Assembly: GCA_010909725.1 (NCBI GenBank)
Contig: JAACMV010000004.1
Span: 1 to 64,000, forward strand
Direction: 5' to 3'
DNA: 64,000 nt
Source of the DNA: Picochlorum sp. 'celeri'
Taxonomy: Eukaryota; Chlorophyta; Trebouxiophyceae
Made by a program: the position numbers and the translations under genes. Every line of letters begins with the position of its first letter. Position 1 is the first letter of the stretch. The notes under the pieces were generated by a model that saw only the letters and a list, made by a program, of their open reading frames with translations, was not told where the DNA came from and did not search any database. Shown here one piece after another: positions 10,968 through 22,242 of this stretch.

Positions 10968-11743
10968 TCACTCTTCGAAAAGCAGGTCCAGAAGGGCCTG
11001 GTCATCCAGTTCCTCTGGTTCTGCACCGGACGCGAGCGCTTGAGGATCGGTCTCCTCGCGTATTACCGGCTGCTCTGTCGCATCATTCGTCTCAGGATAC
11101 TCTTCCATCGCCAGCTGGAGCAACTCGTCATCGTCATCCTGTGCTGCCTGCTCACCATCAGAGATGGCAGTGTCCTCCTCAATCTTACTCACTTTGACAG
11201 CCACGTTGAGGACGTTCTCCCTCATTCCATGGAGGTCAGATTTCACTATACTACTCGTGCTCATTTTTTCCACATCTGCTATGAATGTATCGAACGTGTG
11301 GTTGGGGCCGGCGCTGGGGAAGACCCTGTCGCCCCATCTCTTGTACAGCTCCAACAGCTTTCTGGTGTCAGATATTTCGTGTCCTCTGCCCTGAAAAGTC
11401 GCCTTCATGAGCGAAGGAAAGTTATTGTAGACATCAGGAATGCCTTTGGATTCTTTCAAGGCCTCATATGACAGTTTCGGCCGTTTCCTGGAAGACCCCA
11501 CCGTTGTTGCCCGTTCAGCGGTGCTCTCAGCCCCTACATCTCCCTGTGTTTCCTGTTCAACTGGCCTGGAAAAACAACACAAACAGATACATATTACTGC
11601 GATTGAAAGTACGACACGTCAAGTCCGGTTGGGAAGACACCGCACCTGTCTTGAGAGGGGACACCAGTGCAATCTCTCGCCCAGTGGCCCAACTGCCCAC
11701 ACTTGTGGCATCCACGAGATGCCACTGCAGTTGATTGAGACAT
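10968..11743 (-). CDS. TIPIN: TIPIN / Swi3 replication fork protection protein
   Basis: Two exons: 11743-11646 and 11565-10968, intron of 80 bases (donor gtgcgg, acceptor ttccag); 231 residues. Exon 1 encodes a CCHC zinc knuckle (CHKCGQLGHWARDC), a feature of plant-type TIPIN. The Swi3 domain follows (about 65-150: RPKLSYEALKESKGIP..., then GRGHEISDTRKLLELYKRWGDRVFP). The tail is acidic. TIPIN pairs with Timeless/Tof1 at replication forks and supports the S-phase checkpoint. The start chosen gives the knuckle directly after ten residues. Divergent from ALY/REF across 363 bases. Confidence 0.88.
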
Positions 11744-12106
11744 TCTATGCAGAATATGGGGTGAACAAACCCGATGCTATGTTTTGTCTCCAGAGGCGAT
11801 TTTTTGAATTTTATGAATTTTGAATGTGTCACAACTGCCGTGTTTCTACCGTGACCAAATACCACATCCCTCGAATACAGATTTATATTGATTCATTGTG
11901 TCGTCGCACAAAACAGGGACCGGCTGGCCATTCGCCAGACTGGCCCATGCGCTCTCGGATGCCCCCCTTCCAGCGATTTTGCTCAGGCCGAGTCGGGATT
12001 ACCGAAATGGCCTACGCGGCGTATTGTCCAGCAGAAGATTTTCTACCTCAGAGTTTACGCTGACCAAAAGGCTTTCGTGAGCAGAAAGTCTTTTTGATGT
12101 CAACCA
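11744..12106. promoter_or_regulatory. divergent promoter region, TIPIN and ALY/REF
   Basis: The 363 bases between two divergent start codons. No coding sequence is supported. No clear TATA box; it presumably holds both promoters and 5' leaders. Confidence 0.4.
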
Positions 12107-12948
12107 ATGTCGACTGAACAGAGGCTCAGTCTGAGCCTGGACTCTTTGATCCAACAGCAGCGAAAAGACCAAAGAAGGGTGCGTTCATGATCAATGTATT
12201 ATGTCAAGGTGGGAAACGGTGTGCGTATCCAGCGCTGGTGTTCATACTACTGCAGGGCCGTGGGTCCAGCACTGCTCGACGCAAAAGTGGAGGGAGCACT
12301 CAGCAGCACCGAGGACGCCATGTTCATGCGAGGGGCAAAGGAGGCGGCAAATCTTTTGCTTCGATGCCGAGTAAAGGAATGGTTCGTAAACGACAGGGGA
12401 AGGGAGGGAAGAAGGTAGACCCAAGTTCCCTCTCCTTCACTGTGAGAGTGGACGCCCACAGGGAGCCAAGAGTGTCAGAAGAGGACAGACAAGAAAGGAA
12501 GGGTAAACTAGAAGGAAATGATAGGTGGGACCATGGGGGTTTCCACTCGATGGAGCGGCTGGAGCACGGTGACCCGAAGGAGCCATCTCGTCATGGAACA
12601 AAGCTCTTCATCTCAAACTTGCACGAAAAGGTCAGCACTGTCGATATTCGAGATTTGTTCCGACCAATAGGTCCTCTGGTTGCATACCAGGTACACTACG
12701 ATAGCAATGATACGAGCCAGGGAACAGCACATGTCATTTTTGAAAAGCGAGAGCATGCCGAAGAGGGTTTGGAGAAATACAATGGCGTCCTGCTCGACGA
12801 CATGCCCATGAACATTGAGCTAATAAAGAAGAGACCAGCTTTATCAGGGAAGCTAACTGGGCGCCCGGGGAATATCACGAGGACGGGGGCGGGGGCTTCA
12901 ACAGTGGCTTTTCAGAAGGCTTTGGCTGGAGCAACATGCATGGAATGA
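12107..12948 (+). CDS. ALYREF: ALY/REF family mRNA export adaptor
   Basis: Exons 12107-12178 and 12256-12948, intron 77 bases (gtgcgt...tgcag); 254 residues. Exon 1 gives MSTEQRLSLSLDSLIQQQRK, matching the short N-terminal helix motif of ALY/UIF proteins (SLDxIIxx). A basic G/R/K-rich stretch follows, then one RRM (about 140-215: TKLFISNLHEKVSTVDIRDLF ... GTAHVIFEKREHAEEGLEKYNG). This is the TREX adaptor that loads export factor onto mRNA in the nucleus. The C-terminal arm is short; a neighbouring frame just 3' reads a G/F-rich tail typical of the family, so a frame error near 12855 is possible. Confidence 0.82.
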
Positions 12949-13025
12949 TTCAAGGGGTCTCGCTTCAGTTGTCGAGCTGACACAGTTCTAGGGTACTTAT
13001 TATGTAAAAATAGACTGAAATCGTC

Positions 13026-13377
13026 ATGGTTCGATCGACTGCATTAAGCCTCTTATCGCGGTCGGCGTCGGGACCGAAGTGGTTGAACGTTCACTCTGAG
13101 GCGATTTTGAGCCACTTCAGGCATGTGCGGGACGTGGACTCTCGGGATGCATACGAATTCTTAATTCAGAAAATACACAGCAGACAGGTGCGTTGTTCTG
13201 GCACGCTTCGGGACAGTGGAAGGTTTGAGTGAGGACACCAACCACAGGTGCATTGGTCGACTGCAGGAACTTTTACTGTCCTACAACATCGGTCTTCCAG
13301 TGGACGTTCGTGAAAGGGATATGAACAAGCGAGCTGCCCAGCTGGTGGGTTTGAAGCTGCCCGAGAAAGCAGAATGA
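13026..13377 (+). CDS. FMC1: FMC1-like mitochondrial assembly factor
   Basis: Exons 13026-13187 and 13267-13377; intron 79 bases (donor CAG|GTGCGT, acceptor gactgcag); 90 residues. Small LYR-like helical protein. The C-terminal signature AAQLVGLKLP matches the VGLKLP end of FMC1 homologues, preceded by a SYNIG stretch. Known role: FMC1 with ATP12 helps assemble F1-ATPase in mitochondria. An earlier acceptor at 13247 would break the frame, so the later one is chosen. Convergent with the AMBRA1-like gene, 54 bases between stops. Confidence 0.7.
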
Positions 13378-13431
13378 ATTTCCAGTCCTACTGTTTAAAC
13401 TGTTTAAAATGTACATGTGTTTCGATAAATA

Positions 13432-15246
13432 CTACGAGGCATTTGCCTGGCTCTGCGATGATAAATAAGTTCTGTGCATCATCAATCGCAAATCACTGAA
13501 ATCTCGCAGGCTTTGCTCTGAGGGTGGGGCTGGGCTCCTGATTTTATGCACTTCGTGAAATGGGCTAAACCTCTTCCGATTGGCGAGGACAAACCGCAAC
13601 TTCCCTTCCTTGGTGCCGTATGCCAAACCCCCTCCTGGGCATGGGTGAAATGCAGCTGCATTGATCTCGTCATCCGTCGAGGGAAGTGCCTGCGTGACCA
13701 TCATGTCAGCCGTTCTGGCAATCTCCATGATCGTGTGCAGGGGAATCAATGAATTCTGCTGCGCGACGAGAGACCTCAACAAACTGCTGTGTTTCTTTCC
13801 ATATGCTAGCAGAATGTGCTCGCCTGTTGGCGAGAACTGCACGCTTGTCAAACAGTGAGCTGCTCGGATTCTCTTGGCTTTGAGTGTCTTGCCAAAATCC
13901 AACCCATCCATTGCTATGATTCTGACTTCGAATACCACCCGTTCCGCGATAGGCATTGAAATTTGGGACTGCTGATCCCTTGTTGTTCCCACCAGCCTCT
14001 GGTTCTGGTGATCGGGGCTCCAGTCCATGGAGACTGGAATCTCTCGCAAAAAGCCAGCCTGAAATGATGACTGCATGTGGGCCCTGCACGCCATCGTGGC
14101 AGCCAAGTACCTTCCACATCGACTAAAGTCGACACCCATTTCTGAACAGAGAACAGCGTCTTGGATGGACAGCAGCAATTTGTCCCCCTCTAAATAATTG
14201 GCATGCTTGTGGGAATTGAAAGACCATATTCTCAGCCACACCCTCGGGGGTTGGTCTTCGCCAATGATGTTCCACAGCGAATTATAGGTGGCAGCTGCAA
14301 GCTGCGCGCCTTGCCCCGGCTCTGGATCGTTGGATTGACCTGCATCTGATGGAGGGGGTGCCACGCCTGGAAGGTTCACTACTGGTCGCACAGCACTTGG
14401 GAAAGGGACTTCCCATCCAAGCGGCACCATAGACGGCGGTAATACCGGAAGAGAGCCACTCCCTGGGTTTGTCGCGTCCATCATCTCCTCTGGTTCGACG
14501 ACAGGCCTCTCCATCCACATGGTGCTGGTGGTCACCGAGCTGGGGTCATCCTCAGAAGCAACGCCTGCATTTGATTTCCCCACACCGCAGAATGGGCCTT
14601 GGTCAGTCAAGGTCACAGGAAGATGTCGTGTCTCTGATGGATCCATGACCTCCGCCGTGAGCACCACAGGAAGACCATGCGGGTGAAAATGCACTGCCCT
14701 CATCGATCTCCTCGTCTTGAGCACAATTTCTGGTTTGCTCCCCTGCTGCTTGTAATCCCACATGTATAATTTATGACCGCACGCAATCGCAAGAACATCG
14801 CTTTCGTAATGGAATGATAGAGACGCTATCGGCTTTCCAAACGTGTACTTCCTGAGGCACTCCCCAGTCTCTGCATTCCACAGCCTGACCTCGTGATCTA
14901 AAGACCCAGATGCTAGTATGTACCGCTCTCTGGGATGAAATCTGACAACCCAAGGGGTTCTTCTATGGCCCGTCAACGATTTTGTGACAGACTCACCGTC
15001 GCAGGACGTGATTTTGACGGTGTGGTCACCATGGGTCGAGGCCAACAAGGTACCGTCGCAGTTGTACGACAATGCAATGGTAGACCTTGGGGCTGGATTG
15101 AATGCTACATACTTTGCTTCGCAATATTCCAAGAAGTCTGACTCGGCCCACGAGCGAATGTCTGCTTCGATGCCTGCATTGCCGGTACGAGGTACGCAGG
15201 TCTTTCGAGCACCTGTTTCCCTCTGTTGCAGCAACTCAGTCAACAT
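13432..15246 (-). CDS. AMBRA1: AMBRA1-like WD40 protein
   Basis: 604 residues, no intron. The N-terminus (LLQQRETG) and first WD40 blades (TLLASTHGDHTVKI, then SLTGHRRTPWVVRFHP and LASGSLDHEVRLWN) follow human AMBRA1 closely; GHRRTPW is a signature of that family. Three blades are clear in residues 55-185; a second WD-like part lies after a low-complexity middle (about 210-330), as in the split propeller of AMBRA1. AMBRA1 is a substrate receptor of CUL4-DDB1 ligases and regulates autophagy and cyclin D. The long disordered middle of the animal protein is much reduced. ATG at 15246 is the first in frame. Confidence 0.82.
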   Translation of the reverse strand: MLTELLQQRETGARKTCVPRTGNAGIEADIRSWAESDFLEYCEAKYVAFNPAPRSTIALSYNCDGTLLASTHGDHTVKITSCDGESVTKSLTGHRRTPWVVRFHPRERYILASGSLDHEVRLWNAETGECLRKYTFGKPIASLSFHYESDVLAIACGHKLYMWDYKQQGSKPEIVLKTRRSMRAVHFHPHGLPVVLTAEVMDPSETRHLPVTLTDQGPFCGVGKSNAGVASEDDPSSVTTSTMWMERPVVEPEEMMDATNPGSGSLPVLPPSMVPLGWEVPFPSAVRPVVNLPGVAPPPSDAGQSNDPEPGQGAQLAAATYNSLWNIIGEDQPPRVWLRIWSFNSHKHANYLEGDKLLLSIQDAVLCSEMGVDFSRCGRYLAATMACRAHMQSSFQAGFLREIPVSMDWSPDHQNQRLVGTTRDQQSQISMPIAERVVFEVRIIAMDGLDFGKTLKAKRIRAAHCLTSVQFSPTGEHILLAYGKKHSSLLRSLVAQQNSLIPLHTIMEIARTADMMVTQALPSTDDEINAAAFHPCPGGGLAYGTKEGKLRFVLANRKRFSPFHEVHKIRSPAPPSEQSLRDFSDLRLMMHRTYLSSQSQANAS

Positions 15247-15534
15247 CACTGTATTTGATATACTATATTTTCTGGACAGTCATCGACGTGCAGTCACCGC
15301 ACAGACTGAAACCAAGTGTACGACCTCGGAAACACAAAAGTACAGGGTTCCTGTGCTCTCTCTGCAACCTTCACTGTACACGCATCTACCTTTACTTATA
15401 ATTTATCTAAATCTACCCTCTGTGCAGGGGAACTTTATCTGGAGTTGGATCCTCATCCTCATGTGCCTCTCTCACATCGGTACATGGGGCACTCGAGACC
15501 CGGAAAGCGGTCCTAAAGAAATTGATACGATACC
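15247..15534. promoter_or_regulatory. divergent promoter region, AMBRA1-like and SRPRA
   Basis: 288 bases between divergent starts; no coding sequence supported. AT-rich around 15390-15420. Confidence 0.35.
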
Positions 15535-17344
15535 ATGTTGGACCAATTTAGCATATTCACCAGAGGTGGTATTCTTCTCTGGTCGAAAACGTTTGCTCCC
15601 GTCAAGGGGGATCCTTTGAACGCTCTGATCAGGACCTGCCTGCTGGAGGATCGAACTGGTGAGGCATCGTTTTCGTATGTATCGTCGTTAGGAGGATCAT
15701 ATACCATAAAATGGACTCTCAATAATAAATTGGGACTCGTGTATGCTGCTATCTATCAGAAAAACTTGAAAATTGGCTATGTTGAGAGCTTGTTGCAAAA
15801 AGTGGACCGGGCTTTTTCAAAAGAGTACGCAGACGAAAAGAATGTCCCTATTGATTTCGAAGACTCGTTCATGGTACTTTTAGAGGACGCTGAAACAGAG
15901 AAGAAGGAGGCTGCGGTCCAGCCCAAGAAAGACAAGCAGGAGGAGCAACAGAGGCAGCAAGAAAACGAGGCGGCTGACACTGGGGCAGAGGAGGAGCTTG
16001 TAGATGAAGTCGAAATAGGCAAGGCAGGGGAAGGTGAAGACGGCCCTGCTTTTAATGCAGAGGTACTCAAGAAGAAGATGTTGGGGAAGAAGGGTGGTGC
16101 TCCCACAATTCAGCCAAAGAAGGGTGATGCAAAGAAGAAGGGGAAAAAGGCTCGCCAATGGAATGACTTTGGTATTGAGCAGAGCGTTCCTGAAACGAAT
16201 TTGGATTTCACAGAGGGCGCACCCCCAGAGGAGGCAACCATGCAGCAGCAGGTGGAAAGTTTCCAGCAGATGAGCCTCATGGACGTCGAGGAAGAGGTGA
16301 GCGATGTCGAGTCGGAGGAGGACGAACCTAGTGGGGGCAAATCATCGAGCCTTCTTTCGTCCTTTGTGCGAAATATAGGGGTGAACGTGATGGGGACCCA
16401 GGCGTTGTCGAGAGAGGATATCGATCCATCTCTGCAAGAGCTCAAGAAGAAACTTATGGAGCGAAATGTGGCTGAAGAAATAGCTAACAAGTGCGTAATT
16501 ATATCGAAAAATTGTGTGTAGAACCTTGTGTAATCTTGAGGTTTTCTGCAGGTTGATCGAGTCTGTAGCAGCCTCTTTGGTGGGGCAGAAATTGAGTTCG
16601 TTCACGAGGGTCTCGTCTGCGGTAAGAAAGTCCGTTGAAGAAGCTCTTGTCCGAATATTGACCCCCAAAAAGTCGATCGATATTCTTCGGGGCGTGAAAG
16701 AATCGAAAGCGAGGGGGAAACCTTACGTTATCGTGTTTGTGGGAGTAAATGGTGTGGGCAAGTCAACAAACTTGTCAAAAGTTGCATACTGGCTCCTTCA
16801 AAATCATCACAAAGTCATGATTGCAGCATGCGATACCTTTCGCTCTGGAGCTGTTGAGCAATTGAAAACCCATTGTACTCGGTTGGGGGTCTCGTTGTAC
16901 GAAAGAGGCTATGAGAAGGATCCTGCCAAAGTTGCATTTGAGGCCACCAAGGCTGCACAGCGGGAAGGCTGTGACGTCGTTCTCGTGGATACTGCTGGAA
17001 GGATGCAAGACAATGAGCCTCTTATGCGTGCGTTGTCGAACTTGATCAGCTTCAACTCTCCGGACTTGGTCCTGTTCGTTGGGGAAGCTCTGGTAGGCAA
17101 TGATGCAGTGGACCAGTTGACCAAGTTTAATAAGAGGTTGGCTGATCTTGCCTCTGACCCGGATCCCCATCTGATCGATGGAATTGTTCTGACGAAATTT
17201 GATACCATTGATGAGAAGGTTGGAGCCGCGTTGTCCATGGTGTACACCAGCGGGGCCCCCATTGTGTTTGTTGGGTGCGGCCAGACATACGTAGATTTGA
17301 AGCGGCTAAACGTCAAATCAGTCGTCAACAGCCTCCTAAAATAA
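15535..17344 (+). CDS. SRPRA: signal recognition particle receptor subunit alpha
   Basis: Exons 15535-16490 and 16552-17344; intron 61 bases; 582 residues. N-terminal SRX/longin domain ([18 protein letters not shown]), a charged linker rich in K, E and Q, then the NG GTPase domain in exon 2. G1 is [10 protein letters not shown], the DTAGRM motif is G3, and TKFD is G4. This is the ER docking GTPase that binds SRP54 and delivers ribosomes to the translocon. It is the eukaryotic SR-alpha, not plastid FtsY, because it has the SRX domain and no transit peptide. Confidence 0.95.
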
Positions 17345-17502
17345 TAATGAATAAATTAATAATGAACGAGTTTTGAAAAAAATGAGGAAAAACACGTACA
17401 CCTGTATTTATTGTTTGAAAAGCTAAACAGTGCCCGACGCCCTGCAGGGCATCTAGCTGCATGATTCAAGAAAAGAAAACGTTTTTGATATCTATCTAAA
17501 AT

Positions 17503-18618
17503 ATGGACAGATATTTGATAGCCGTTCATGTCGGAGCTGGGCATCACAGCAGGCGAAAGGAGGTTGGGTACAAAGCAGTCATGGCTCGGGCTTGCGATGT
17601 GGCTGCCCGTTGTTTGGAGGGAGGAGGGGGACTTTTGGATTCTGTGAGTGATGCAATATCAGTTCTTGAAGATTCGCCCTTGACCAATGCGGGGAATGGA
17701 TCAAATTTGAACACGTGTGGGTGTGTTGAGTGTGATGCCAGCATCATGACGGACTTGGGCTTGTGCGGGTCAGTTGCCGCAGCAGCTGGGTTGGAAAATC
17801 CCATCAAAGTGGCTGCAGCGTTAGCCTCTCGAAGCCAAGAGGGACTATCGCTGGGGAGAGTGCCTCCAATCATGCTGGCTGGTGACGGTGCCAGGCTCTG
17901 GGCGACACAGCATGGGGTGCAGCCCCTGGTTCAGGAGTCGAGATTACGACAAATGCACGTGACCAAATCGTCCCGTGAAAAGTTTGAGAAGTACACGGCA
18001 ATGATTGCTGACCATGAGGCCGCAGAGCTGCCACTGAGAGAAGAGAACGTGCTTCTGGACACTGTTGGCTGTGTTGTCGTTGATTCTCAGGGGCGTGTTG
18101 CCGCGGGTGTGAGCAGCGGCGGTATAGCCATGAAGGTCCCTGGGAGGGTGGGGGAAGCTTCCATCCTGGGTGCCGGAACTTGGGCCTCTTGCGATGGCAA
18201 AGGCACATCCGTGGGTGCCTCTGTGACTGGAGTTGGCGAGAGAATAACAAAGCATCTGATTGCGAAATGCTGCTGCGATTGTGTGCTGACTAATAGAACA
18301 GAAGAAAATGACGATATGCAGTCTTCATCTTGTGGCGACGTGTCTAAATTGTTGGACGAAACCATGTCACAAGAGCCTTTCCCCAAGGACTGTGGTGTCC
18401 TGCTGGCAGAGTCGTGCAAAGTAAATGGGTCCGTAGGAGTAACTTTGACCGCAAGTTTTACAGCATCTTCGTCATTTGGAATCGGATACCTTATCAGCCG
18501 AGGGAGAGGCGAAAAATGCCGAGATGAGCGAATTTTGCGTTCCGCTCAGCCAATTGTAGGCATCCCCAGAAGAAGTGCGTCAGAGTTTCAGATCGGAGCC
18601 ACCTTTCTTCCCTCTTGA
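17503..18618 (+). CDS. TASP1: threonine aspartase / taspase-type N-terminal hydrolase
   Basis: 371 residues, no intron. N-terminal nucleophile hydrolase of the asparaginase type-2 fold: N-part signature DSPLTNAGNGSNLN, and the self-cleavage site before Thr at LLDTVGCVVVD (T about 187), followed by VSSGGIAMKVPGRVGEA. The sequence around the nucleophile and the CVECDASIM stretch are closer to taspase 1 than to plant isoaspartyl aminopeptidase. Taspase cleaves after Asp in nuclear substrates such as MLL and TFIIA; the substrate here is unknown. The alternative is a generic L-asparaginase. Confidence 0.82.
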   Translation: MDRYLIAVHVGAGHHSRRKEVGYKAVMARACDVAARCLEGGGGLLDSVSDAISVLEDSPLTNAGNGSNLNTCGCVECDASIMTDLGLCGSVAAAAGLENPIKVAAALASRSQEGLSLGRVPPIMLAGDGARLWATQHGVQPLVQESRLRQMHVTKSSREKFEKYTAMIADHEAAELPLREENVLLDTVGCVVVDSQGRVAAGVSSGGIAMKVPGRVGEASILGAGTWASCDGKGTSVGASVTGVGERITKHLIAKCCCDCVLTNRTEENDDMQSSSCGDVSKLLDETMSQEPFPKDCGVLLAESCKVNGSVGVTLTASFTASSSFGIGYLISRGRGEKCRDERILRSAQPIVGIPRRSASEFQIGATFLPS

Positions 18619-18669
18619 ATGAATGAATGATTACAATTGCAATTCGAATACATACCCTGTATGTATTGC

Positions 18670-19764
18670 TTATTTTTTAATCCTTAAAATCAGCTGGATA
18701 ATATCTCCAAAAACTCCTGCTGCTGTCACATCAGGCCCAGCACCAGGTCCGTTCACTTTCAAGGGGGGGTCGTCGTATCGGCCAGTCCTGAACGAGACAA
18801 TGTTTTCTGTACCAGACAGGTTCGCGAAAGGGTGATCGCTCGAGAAACGTTGCAAAACTGCCTCGCACTTGTTTGCTACTGCATCATACTTGCCAACAAA
18901 CCTCAACACACTCCCTTGTTTTGCGGCGTCCTTGATTTCTCCATCAAGATCGGCACTGTGCTCCGCCAACCTGTCCAGAAAATCCTCGACTGGAATAGAG
19001 GCATCTCTCAATGCTTCGGGTACGAGAGACTGAGTGGCGACATCAGACAGTTCCATCTCGCACCCACATTCTCGTGCCAGAATGAGAATTTTTCTGGCGA
19101 CATCCATTCCCGATAAATCATCTCGTGGATCGGGCTCAGTGTATCCTGCATTTTGGGCACTTCGAACCACGTCCGCGAAGCTATCTGTGGCACCAAGATT
19201 GTTGAATATGTATGACAATGTTCCAGAAAACACCCCCTCGATGGTCCTAATCTGATCACCAGTGTCAAGGAGAGTCTTGAGAGAAGATATGACAGGCAGC
19301 CCAGCTCCAACAGTGCCTTCGTAAAAGAACTGGGCATTAGATTGTTTCTGAATGAATGTGAGGTCTCTGTACCGTGGAAAAGGGCCAGATACAAATTTCT
19401 TGTTAGGTGTGACTATGTGCACCCCTCGTGCTGCCCAGGTGCTGTACAGTGCTGGAGCCTCGTCCCCAGCGGTACAGTCTACAACCGCGACGTGATCGGT
19501 ATCTAAAGATTTCAGGTGACTACCAAATCTGTCCAACGAGACTGGCGTGTGGCTCTCATCAAGCTGCTGCTTCCAACTGCCCAGCTGGAGGGCTTCCTGA
19601 CACAGAACCATTTTGCGGCTATTGGCAATCGCATACACCCGGATGTCGATTGCATATTTTTCAATAAGTTTGTGCGCATGTGTTTCGATTTGTTCCAACA
19701 AAGCGGATCCAACTGTTCCAGGCCCGATCAAACCGAGGCCGAGAGTTGTGACTTTTTGGCTCAT
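18670..19764 (-). CDS. homoserine dehydrogenase (monofunctional)
   Basis: 364 residues, no intron. NAD(P)-binding loop LGLIGPGTVGSALL at the start, then the family signature GYTEPDPRDDLSGMDVARK (about 205-225). It reduces aspartate semialdehyde to homoserine on the path to threonine and methionine. There is no aspartokinase or ACT domain, unlike the bifunctional plant enzyme. No transit peptide precedes the Rossmann loop, so a cytosolic location is possible. The start lies 40 bases downstream of the COG2 stop on the same strand. Confidence 0.92.
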   Translation of the reverse strand: MSQKVTTLGLGLIGPGTVGSALLEQIETHAHKLIEKYAIDIRVYAIANSRKMVLCQEALQLGSWKQQLDESHTPVSLDRFGSHLKSLDTDHVAVVDCTAGDEAPALYSTWAARGVHIVTPNKKFVSGPFPRYRDLTFIQKQSNAQFFYEGTVGAGLPVISSLKTLLDTGDQIRTIEGVFSGTLSYIFNNLGATDSFADVVRSAQNAGYTEPDPRDDLSGMDVARKILILARECGCEMELSDVATQSLVPEALRDASIPVEDFLDRLAEHSADLDGEIKDAAKQGSVLRFVGKYDAVANKCEAVLQRFSSDHPFANLSGTENIVSFRTGRYDDPPLKVNGPGAGPDVTAAGVFGDIIQLILRIKK

Positions 19765-19804
19765 GGTAACAAGTATGTATGTACGCAGTTTTCTATTTTA
19801 CATT

Positions 19805-21984
19805 CTATTGCATTGATGCACTACCTCCCTTCTGTGTGATATCGTACAATCGTTGAACTTCGGGTACCTTGGCGAAAATCTCTTCTGGGCGCTGTGGGGA
19901 GATCATTAGCAGGGAGCAAGCTCTCTGAACAAATTCCTTGATGTCGAGGGACAACTGCATCTCTACCAGTTGGTCTGTCGATAGACTTGTGGAATCTTCA
20001 GCTGCAGTTGGCAGGTTCTTTCGTGACTTGAGCTTCTTTAGTGATTCCTCGGTCTTGTGAGCAGTCTCAAGGGTCTCCTTGGCCACCTCAGAGAAGCGTC
20101 TTGAAACTTTGTCAATCACCTGGATGCAGAATTTTTCTGTATTTTCTTCGCTCGAACTCACCATTTCTGATTTAAATTGTTCAAGTGGCTTCAATATCAT
20201 CGTGGAGTATTGCGCTGCCGCAGTAGGAACCCTGGCTGTCATGCGGAAGGCGGCGACAATACCTCGTATCTGTCCCAAGAACTCTGCACACCTTGCAGCA
20301 ATGTGGGTGCTGCTCACATCAAGGAGGCCATCAGCATACACGCGAAGATTGGCTTCCGATTCTTTGAAGGCTTCTTCCACCAAATCGGCAGCCTTGAAGT
20401 TCCCGAGCTTGGAACGCACTTGCTGCGCGATGATTGATGCCATTGGTGTGGCACAGATTGACCCACACAGCAGGGCCATGCATTTCGGTGCGGAAGCAGG
20501 GAGCGCGTGTTCCTCTGCAGATGCATATTCTATAATTCTTTCGACCCATGTAGCGAATCTCGATACTATTTGGAGTTGAAGGCGCACTAACTTGTCGGCT
20601 ACTGGGAGGATGAATGTGGCATCACTGAGGCATTCCTCCATGGACGCAATGCAATCTTTGATGCACGTAGACCACACTGAATTTTCTTTCTCACAACTAT
20701 CAAATGCATCTCTACAGCTTGGGAGCTTGCTTTCATACGTCGAAGCAATGTCCTGGAAGCAGAGAGAAAAGTATGCGGCAAAATTCCATCGTGCCTTGTT
20801 GGACTGGAAGGATTGAGAGCACCGGAATCTTGCAACTTGCGAGGCAGTGAGGCACAAGCTCTCGAGATCTCCAATGAATGCTTCCATTGATCTATATGTT
20901 TGCTGAAAATCTTTCGGGTTTCCCGGAGAGTACATGGTTGGGTGACGAGACTCGACTGCCCTCACCACCTCGGGAAAGACAGCCTGGCCTGGGAAGTCGT
21001 ATGGCAGAGAAGAGCTGCTCGTCGAGATAGCAACTTCCAAAAACTGCCATACTTCCTGCTTGAGAGATCTCTGTATTCTTTCCAAGCTATCTGATGGCGT
21101 GTTCGAACTCTGTACGTCGAGGGAAGAGGCACAGCAAGGTGCAATGACGCAATCTCTAATGATTCGTTCTGCAGTTGTGGAGCTCCCAATGGTGGAGTAA
21201 GCATGCAAGAGAGTTGCCAGAGAGGTCGGATCTTGTTCCTTTAGAACTTGAACAAGCGCATTCTCCAGCTTATTCTCAACAATGCATTTTATCGAAGCAA
21301 CCTGGCCTTCCATGTTCCTGATTATCTGCATGTGCTTGCTGTCCTGCAAGAGGTACAGCAGCCTCCCCATCTCACTGCATATCCTATCAAGGCTTTTGCA
21401 CAGAGCCTCGTGGGATAGCAGCCCCGCCCTTGCTTTGGCTGTGGTTGTATCTTCCTCAAGAGTCTGAACAAGCTTTTGGACGTTCGACAAAGATTGAGCT
21501 GCTGCGTTGGCCAATTCTAAAGACGCCTTGAGCTCTGCCACATTATGGCGACGCTGTAGGGTCTCCTTCAGTGCAGTCGAGTGGCTCATCAGACCATGCC
21601 TAACACTTTCAATCTCCGATTTCGCTGCAAGAATGGGCTCTTCCAATCCTGAAATCGCGGCATCCACATTCACCAGCTTGGTCGACAAAGCTGCAAATTC
21701 GTCATAGTCCTCGTTCACCAACTCGACCAGTTTGCCCCGCATCTCCTCCGCGTACTCCAGCAGCTTGGACCGCAGGGTTTCCAGAGGTATCTGTAAAAAT
21801 ATATAAATAAATCATCCAATCACATGGCCTCTCAACAAGCATCAGTAGAGTGCAGGGAACGTACGTATCGCTTGAGATCGTCGACATAATCCTCGCTGTT
21901 GAAATTCTCTCCTTCAAATTTCGACTCTTCAAACCATATCGGAGAGACACTGGGAGCATTCCAGTTCTGAATCGTCTGCTGCAT
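19805..21984 (-). CDS. COG2: conserved oligomeric Golgi complex subunit 2
   Basis: Exons 21984-21865 and 21790-19805; intron 74 bases (gtacgt...tacag); 701 residues. Exon 1 gives WFEESKFEGENFNSEDYVDDL, the characteristic COG2 N-terminus, and the junction leads into IPLETLRSKLLEYAEEM. A long helical coiled-coil region follows (about 40-160), then the tether-type helical body. COG2 belongs to lobe A of the COG vesicle tether and acts in retrograde transport within the Golgi. Length is close to the animal protein (about 740). Confidence 0.9.
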
Positions 21985-22242
21985 CCTGCGGTCAAAAAAA
22001 TTGACGGTATTGAAAATGAAGCCACTAGGCTCATCAGGGAATCACTAGAGCAAGAGAGGAAGAAGGAGAAACTGGCTGGATGCAGGCCCACTGACAAAAT
22101 TCACTTTGTTTTTATCGAATTTATAGTTTCATTGGATTGTAGAAGGGGAGAGAGATTCGGGCCCACAGCGCTGCACTCGGCTTCTCTTTTCTCATACCCT
22201 AACTAGCCACACACCACAAAAGTAGGTATAGAGACTGGGATC

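Noticed and set aside
13188..13266. A single-base frameshift in FMC1 when the acceptor at 13247 is used
   Set aside because: The acceptor at 13266 (gactgcag) gives a 79-base intron, the usual size here, and keeps the frame to VGLKLP.
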